From Collimonas sp. OK307 (GTDB lineage Bacteria; Pseudomonadota; Gammaproteobacteria; Burkholderiales; Burkholderiaceae_D): DNA of 64,000 nt. The notes beneath the pieces are model-generated. The model saw only the letters and a list, made by a program, of their open reading frames with translations, did not search any database and was not told where the DNA came from. The stretch spans positions 682,001 through 746,000 of the forward strand of contig NZ_FOQI01000001.1 of the NCBI RefSeq assembly GCF_900113705.1. The letters run 5' to 3'. The translations under genes were made by a program, and so were the position numbers. Positions 61,786 through 64,000 of this stretch are shown here, piece by piece (the stretch's first letter is position 1; every line of letters begins with the position of its first letter).

Positions 61786-62739
61786 TCATCCCAGATCGCG
61801 TATAGCCTGCGTCAACGCTACCTTTATCGCCGCATCTGCCGGGGTATGCGTTCCCCCATTGATCCACCGCAGTTCTGCGTGCGGCATGAACCGCCGCAAG
61901 CGCCATGCATTCTCGGGCGGACAGATCCAGTCGCGCGTGCCATGAATCAAAATGGCCGGCACCGCCGCCGCATTACGCGCGGCACGGAACAACTCCCGTT
62001 CGCTGGTAAAGCAACCCTGAAACAGATAGTGCGATTGCACCACGTATTTCGCTACAGCCGCCGGGTCGGCCTCAACTGAACCGGGTGCAGCCGATGCGCC
62101 GATCATCGCCTGCATCAACGCATTCTCGTAGCGCCGCCACCGCATCGCGGCATCGCGTTGTTGCTCCACTGTTCCATTCTGCAACAGCGCTGTCAGGAAT
62201 TGGAGCACATTGTTCTTTTGCTCTCGCCTCCATCCACTTGTCAGTTCTGCCCAGGCCTCCGGCGCCAACGCCTGCAGCGACTGGAAAAACCAGGTCATTT
62301 CCCGAGGACTGGCTAGAAACACCCCGCGCAGCACCAGGGCGCTCAATCGTGCCGGGTAACGCCCGGCATACAAGACTCCCAGCGCAGCGCCCCACGAGCC
62401 GCCTACGACCATCCACCGGGCAATCTGCAGGTGTTCGCGCAAGCGTTCTATATCCTGAATCAGGTCGGAGGTCCGGTTATGCGCCAGCGAAGCAGCAGGC
62501 AGACTCAGTCCCGCACCGCGCTGATCGAACAGAACCACGCGCTGGCGCGATAAATCGAACCAGTCCAGCATGCCCGCGTGACAACTGCTGCCCGGACCGC
62601 CATGCAACACCACTGCGGCCGGACCGAAGCTGCAGCCGTATTCGGCGAAATACAAGCGATGGCCGTCGCCTACGGGCAGATATCCGACTTGCACAGGCTC
62701 AGGAAAAGTCTTCGGCATGGAACTTGCGTTTATCGACAT
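61786..62739 (-). CDS. Alpha/beta hydrolase, prolyl aminopeptidase (Pip)-like
   Basis: About 317 residues from ATG 62739. Oxyanion motif LHGGPGSSCHAGML, nucleophile Ser in VVGGSWGAALGV, Asp in LIHGTRDWICPP and His in INGGTHTPAD; the AGLSLPA and HNRTSDLIQDIERLREHL stretches match prolyl aminopeptidases. Hydrolyses N-terminal prolyl bonds or small esters. It is divergent from pqqA, 90 bp away; a role in trimming the PqqA peptide is possible but unproven. An alternative start is 62718. Confidence 0.85.
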   Translation of the reverse strand: MSINASSMPKTFPEPVQVGYLPVGDGHRLYFAEYGCSFGPAAVVLHGGPGSSCHAGMLDWFDLSRQRVVLFDQRGAGLSLPAASLAHNRTSDLIQDIERLREHLQIARWMVVGGSWGAALGVLYAGRYPARLSALVLRGVFLASPREMTWFFQSLQALAPEAWAELTSGWRREQKNNVLQFLTALLQNGTVEQQRDAAMRWRRYENALMQAMIGASAAPGSVEADPAAVAKYVVQSHYLFQGCFTSERELFRAARNAAAVPAILIHGTRDWICPPENAWRLRRFMPHAELRWINGGTHTPADAAIKVALTQAIRDLG

Positions 62740-62760
62740 GATTGCATCAGTTTTCAAGAA

Positions 62761-62799
62761 GTACGATCGGCAATGCTGACATGCAATCACAAATCGTAC
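62761..62799. promoter_or_regulatory. Inverted repeat upstream of pqqA
   Basis: GTACGAT (62761-62767) and ATCGTAC (62793-62799), perfect 7-bp arms separated by 25 bp, in the short divergent region of the hydrolase and pqqA. Confidence 0.4.
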
Positions 62800-62830
62800 C
62801 CGTTATTTTTCTAATTGAATGGAGACAATC

Positions 62831-62905
62831 ATGACCTGGAGCAAACCTGAATTTTCCGACCTGCGTTTCGGCTTTGAAATCACGATGTATATCGCCAATC
62901 GTTAA
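62831..62905 (+). CDS. pqqA: PQQ precursor peptide PqqA
   Basis: 24-residue peptide beginning MTWSKPEFSDLRFGFEITMY. Glu16 and Tyr20, the residues cross-linked to make PQQ, are at the conserved spacing (ExxxY). GGAG lies six bases before the ATG. It is the ribosomal precursor of the cofactor pyrroloquinoline quinone; pqqB and pqqC follow, with a hairpin between pqqA and pqqB that should make pqqA the most abundant message. Confidence 0.97.
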   Translation: MTWSKPEFSDLRFGFEITMYIANR

Positions 62906-62969
62906 TCCTTCGTTATTAATCTTTAGTTGTTATTCCTCAGCTATTAATCGCCTCTGATTCATGAGGACC

Positions 62970-62998
62970 GCGCGGCGACCGTAAAACGGTTACCGCGC
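62970..62998 (+). other. Hairpin between pqqA and pqqB
   Basis: GCGCGG (62970-62975) and ACCGT (62978-62982) pair with ACGGT (62986-62990) and CCGCGC (62993-62998), loop AAA, symmetric internal CG/TA. No T-run; a processing or attenuation structure typical of pqqA-pqqB spacers. Confidence 0.6.
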
Positions 62999-63025
62999 TT
63001 CATTCAAGGCTTACGCGAAAGCACA

Positions 63026-63943
63026 ATGAAAATCATCGTATTAGGATCTGCAGCAGGTGGCGGCTTCCCTCAGTGGAATTGCAACTGCCGTAACTGCAAT
63101 GGTGTACGCAACGGTAGTGTCAACGCCCGCGCACGTACGCAATCGTCGATTGCCGTGTCATCCAATGGCAGCGATTGGGTACTGATCAATGCCTCTCCAG
63201 ACATCTTGACCCAAATCCGCGCCAATCCGGCTTTGCAGCCGGCACGCGGCAAGCGCGATACCGGCATCGCTGCGGTGATGCTGATGGACGCGCAGATCGA
63301 CCATGTCACCGGATTATTAATGCTGCGCGAAGGAAAACCGCTTCCGCTGTATTGCACCAGCGCAGTCTGGGACGACCTTACCGGCGGCCTGCCGCTGGTA
63401 CACGTGCTGTCGCACTATTGCGGTGTCCAATGGCATATGCTCACCGCCAATCACAACGCCGCACCGGTGGAATTGCCGCGGATAGCGGATATCAGCTTCA
63501 CTCCGCTGGCCCTTTCAAGCAAGGCGCCGCCCTACTCTCCGCATCGGGAAATGCCGCAGCCTGGAGATAATCTGGGCCTGGTCATCGAGGATAAGAAGAC
63601 CGGGAAGAAAGTCTTTTACGCTCCCGGCCTGGGCGAGACCGAACCTCACGTCCTCAAGGCGATGCATGGCGCCGATTGTATTCTGGTGGACGGCACCTTC
63701 TGGACCGCCGACGAAATGATACAGCTGGGTTTTTCAAAAAAGATGGCCGCCGACATGGGACATCTGCCGCAATCCGGCAGGGGCGGAATGATAGAGGTCC
63801 TGAACGCGATTCCCGATACGCGCAAGGTCCTGATTCATATCAACAACACTAACCCGATCCTTGACGAAAACTCCGCTGAGCGCGCGATACTTGCGCAGCA
63901 CGGGATTGAAGTCGCATTTGACGGAATGGAAATCACGCTATGA
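63026..63943 (+). CDS. pqqB: PQQ biosynthesis protein PqqB
   Basis: 305 residues, metallo-beta-lactamase fold. KIIVLGSAAGGGFPQWNCNCRNC carries the Cys cluster of PqqB; LMDAQIDHVTGLLMLREG replaces the usual HxHxDH metal motif. PqqB hydroxylates the intermediate derived from PqqA during PQQ formation. Overlaps pqqC by 4 bp. Confidence 0.97.
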   Translation: MKIIVLGSAAGGGFPQWNCNCRNCNGVRNGSVNARARTQSSIAVSSNGSDWVLINASPDILTQIRANPALQPARGKRDTGIAAVMLMDAQIDHVTGLLMLREGKPLPLYCTSAVWDDLTGGLPLVHVLSHYCGVQWHMLTANHNAAPVELPRIADISFTPLALSSKAPPYSPHREMPQPGDNLGLVIEDKKTGKKVFYAPGLGETEPHVLKAMHGADCILVDGTFWTADEMIQLGFSKKMAADMGHLPQSGRGGMIEVLNAIPDTRKVLIHINNTNPILDENSAERAILAQHGIEVAFDGMEITL

Positions 63944-64000
63944 ACGACGCAATGAAAAGTAACATCTTGCCGGCCTGGAATCGCACCGAATTCGAAGCGC
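63940..64000 (+). CDS. pqqC: PQQ synthase PqqC, N-terminal fragment cut by window end
   Basis: Starts ATG 63940, overlapping the pqqB stop (ATGA), and reads MNDAMKSNILPAWNRTEFEA before the window ends. The position after pqqB and the PAWNRTEFEA opening fit PqqC, which performs the final ring closure and oxidation. Confidence 0.85.
   Translation, partial: MNDAMKSNILPAWNRTEFEA

Noticed and set aside
1-64000. CRISPR arrays, rRNA genes, complete insertion sequences, replication origin
   Set aside because: Looked for; no regularly spaced repeats, rRNA segments, intact transposase with inverted repeats, or DnaA-box clusters were noticed.

Overview
The window looks like chromosomal DNA of a betaproteobacterium, most likely an Oxalobacteraceae member close to Collimonas. 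This is inferred from gene content (N-acetylglucosamine catabolism, PQQ synthesis, an ImuA-ImuB-DnaE2 cassette, a Burkholderia-type porin) and moderately high GC; no rRNA is present to confirm it. Coding density is high. The only clear mobile-DNA traces are a truncated integrase beside a tRNA-Lys and an orphan transposase-like N-terminal domain.

Layout. 1-3.9 kb: end of a YeiH-family membrane protein, glutaryl-CoA dehydrogenase, and a divergent AraC regulator / sterol desaturase pair. 3.8-5.0 kb: integrase remnant, tRNA-Lys(CUU), orphan transposase-like ORF. 5.1-12.2 kb: a TetR regulator divergent from a MexEF-OprN-type RND efflux operon, with two operator-like sites around a promoter. 12.2-15.6 kb: an MFS exporter, then a NemR-like regulator with an old-yellow-enzyme reductase sharing operator copies. 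15.6-19.8 kb: a SorAB-like sulfite dehydrogenase pair and a FecA-like TonB receptor with a Fur box. 19.9-21.7 kb: a DUF4019 protein and a LysR regulator.

21.8-33.6 kb is an amino-sugar module. A solute-binding protein, response regulator and histidine kinase form one operon. Divergent from it is a carbohydrate ABC transporter followed by a BadF-type kinase, NagA and a SIS-domain deaminase, enough for import and conversion of GlcNAc to fructose-6-phosphate. The shared control region carries 10-bp-phased GTAA repeats.

33.6-39.2 kb is a magnesium-type locus: porin, MgtA P-type ATPase, two small proteins and a free-standing protein resembling the C-terminal domain of MgtC. 39.6-44.3 kb: flavin reductase, a DUF3303-like protein, an SDR enzyme, and an amino-acid ABC importer without its ATPase. 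44.4-49.9 kb: the imuA-imuB-dnaE2 SOS mutagenesis cassette behind a near-perfect LexA box. 49.9-55.9 kb: small conserved proteins, HAD, AraC, RarD-like and OsmC proteins, a CorA/ZntB pseudogene, and a membrane protein with a ribbon-helix-helix-like domain.

55.8-64 kb is a PQQ/quinoprotein region: TonB receptor, XoxJ-like binding protein and PedF-like cytochrome c in one operon behind a textbook sigma-54 promoter, a divergent AcoR-like activator, an alpha/beta hydrolase, then pqqA, pqqB and the start of pqqC. The quinoprotein dehydrogenase these parts would serve is not in the window.
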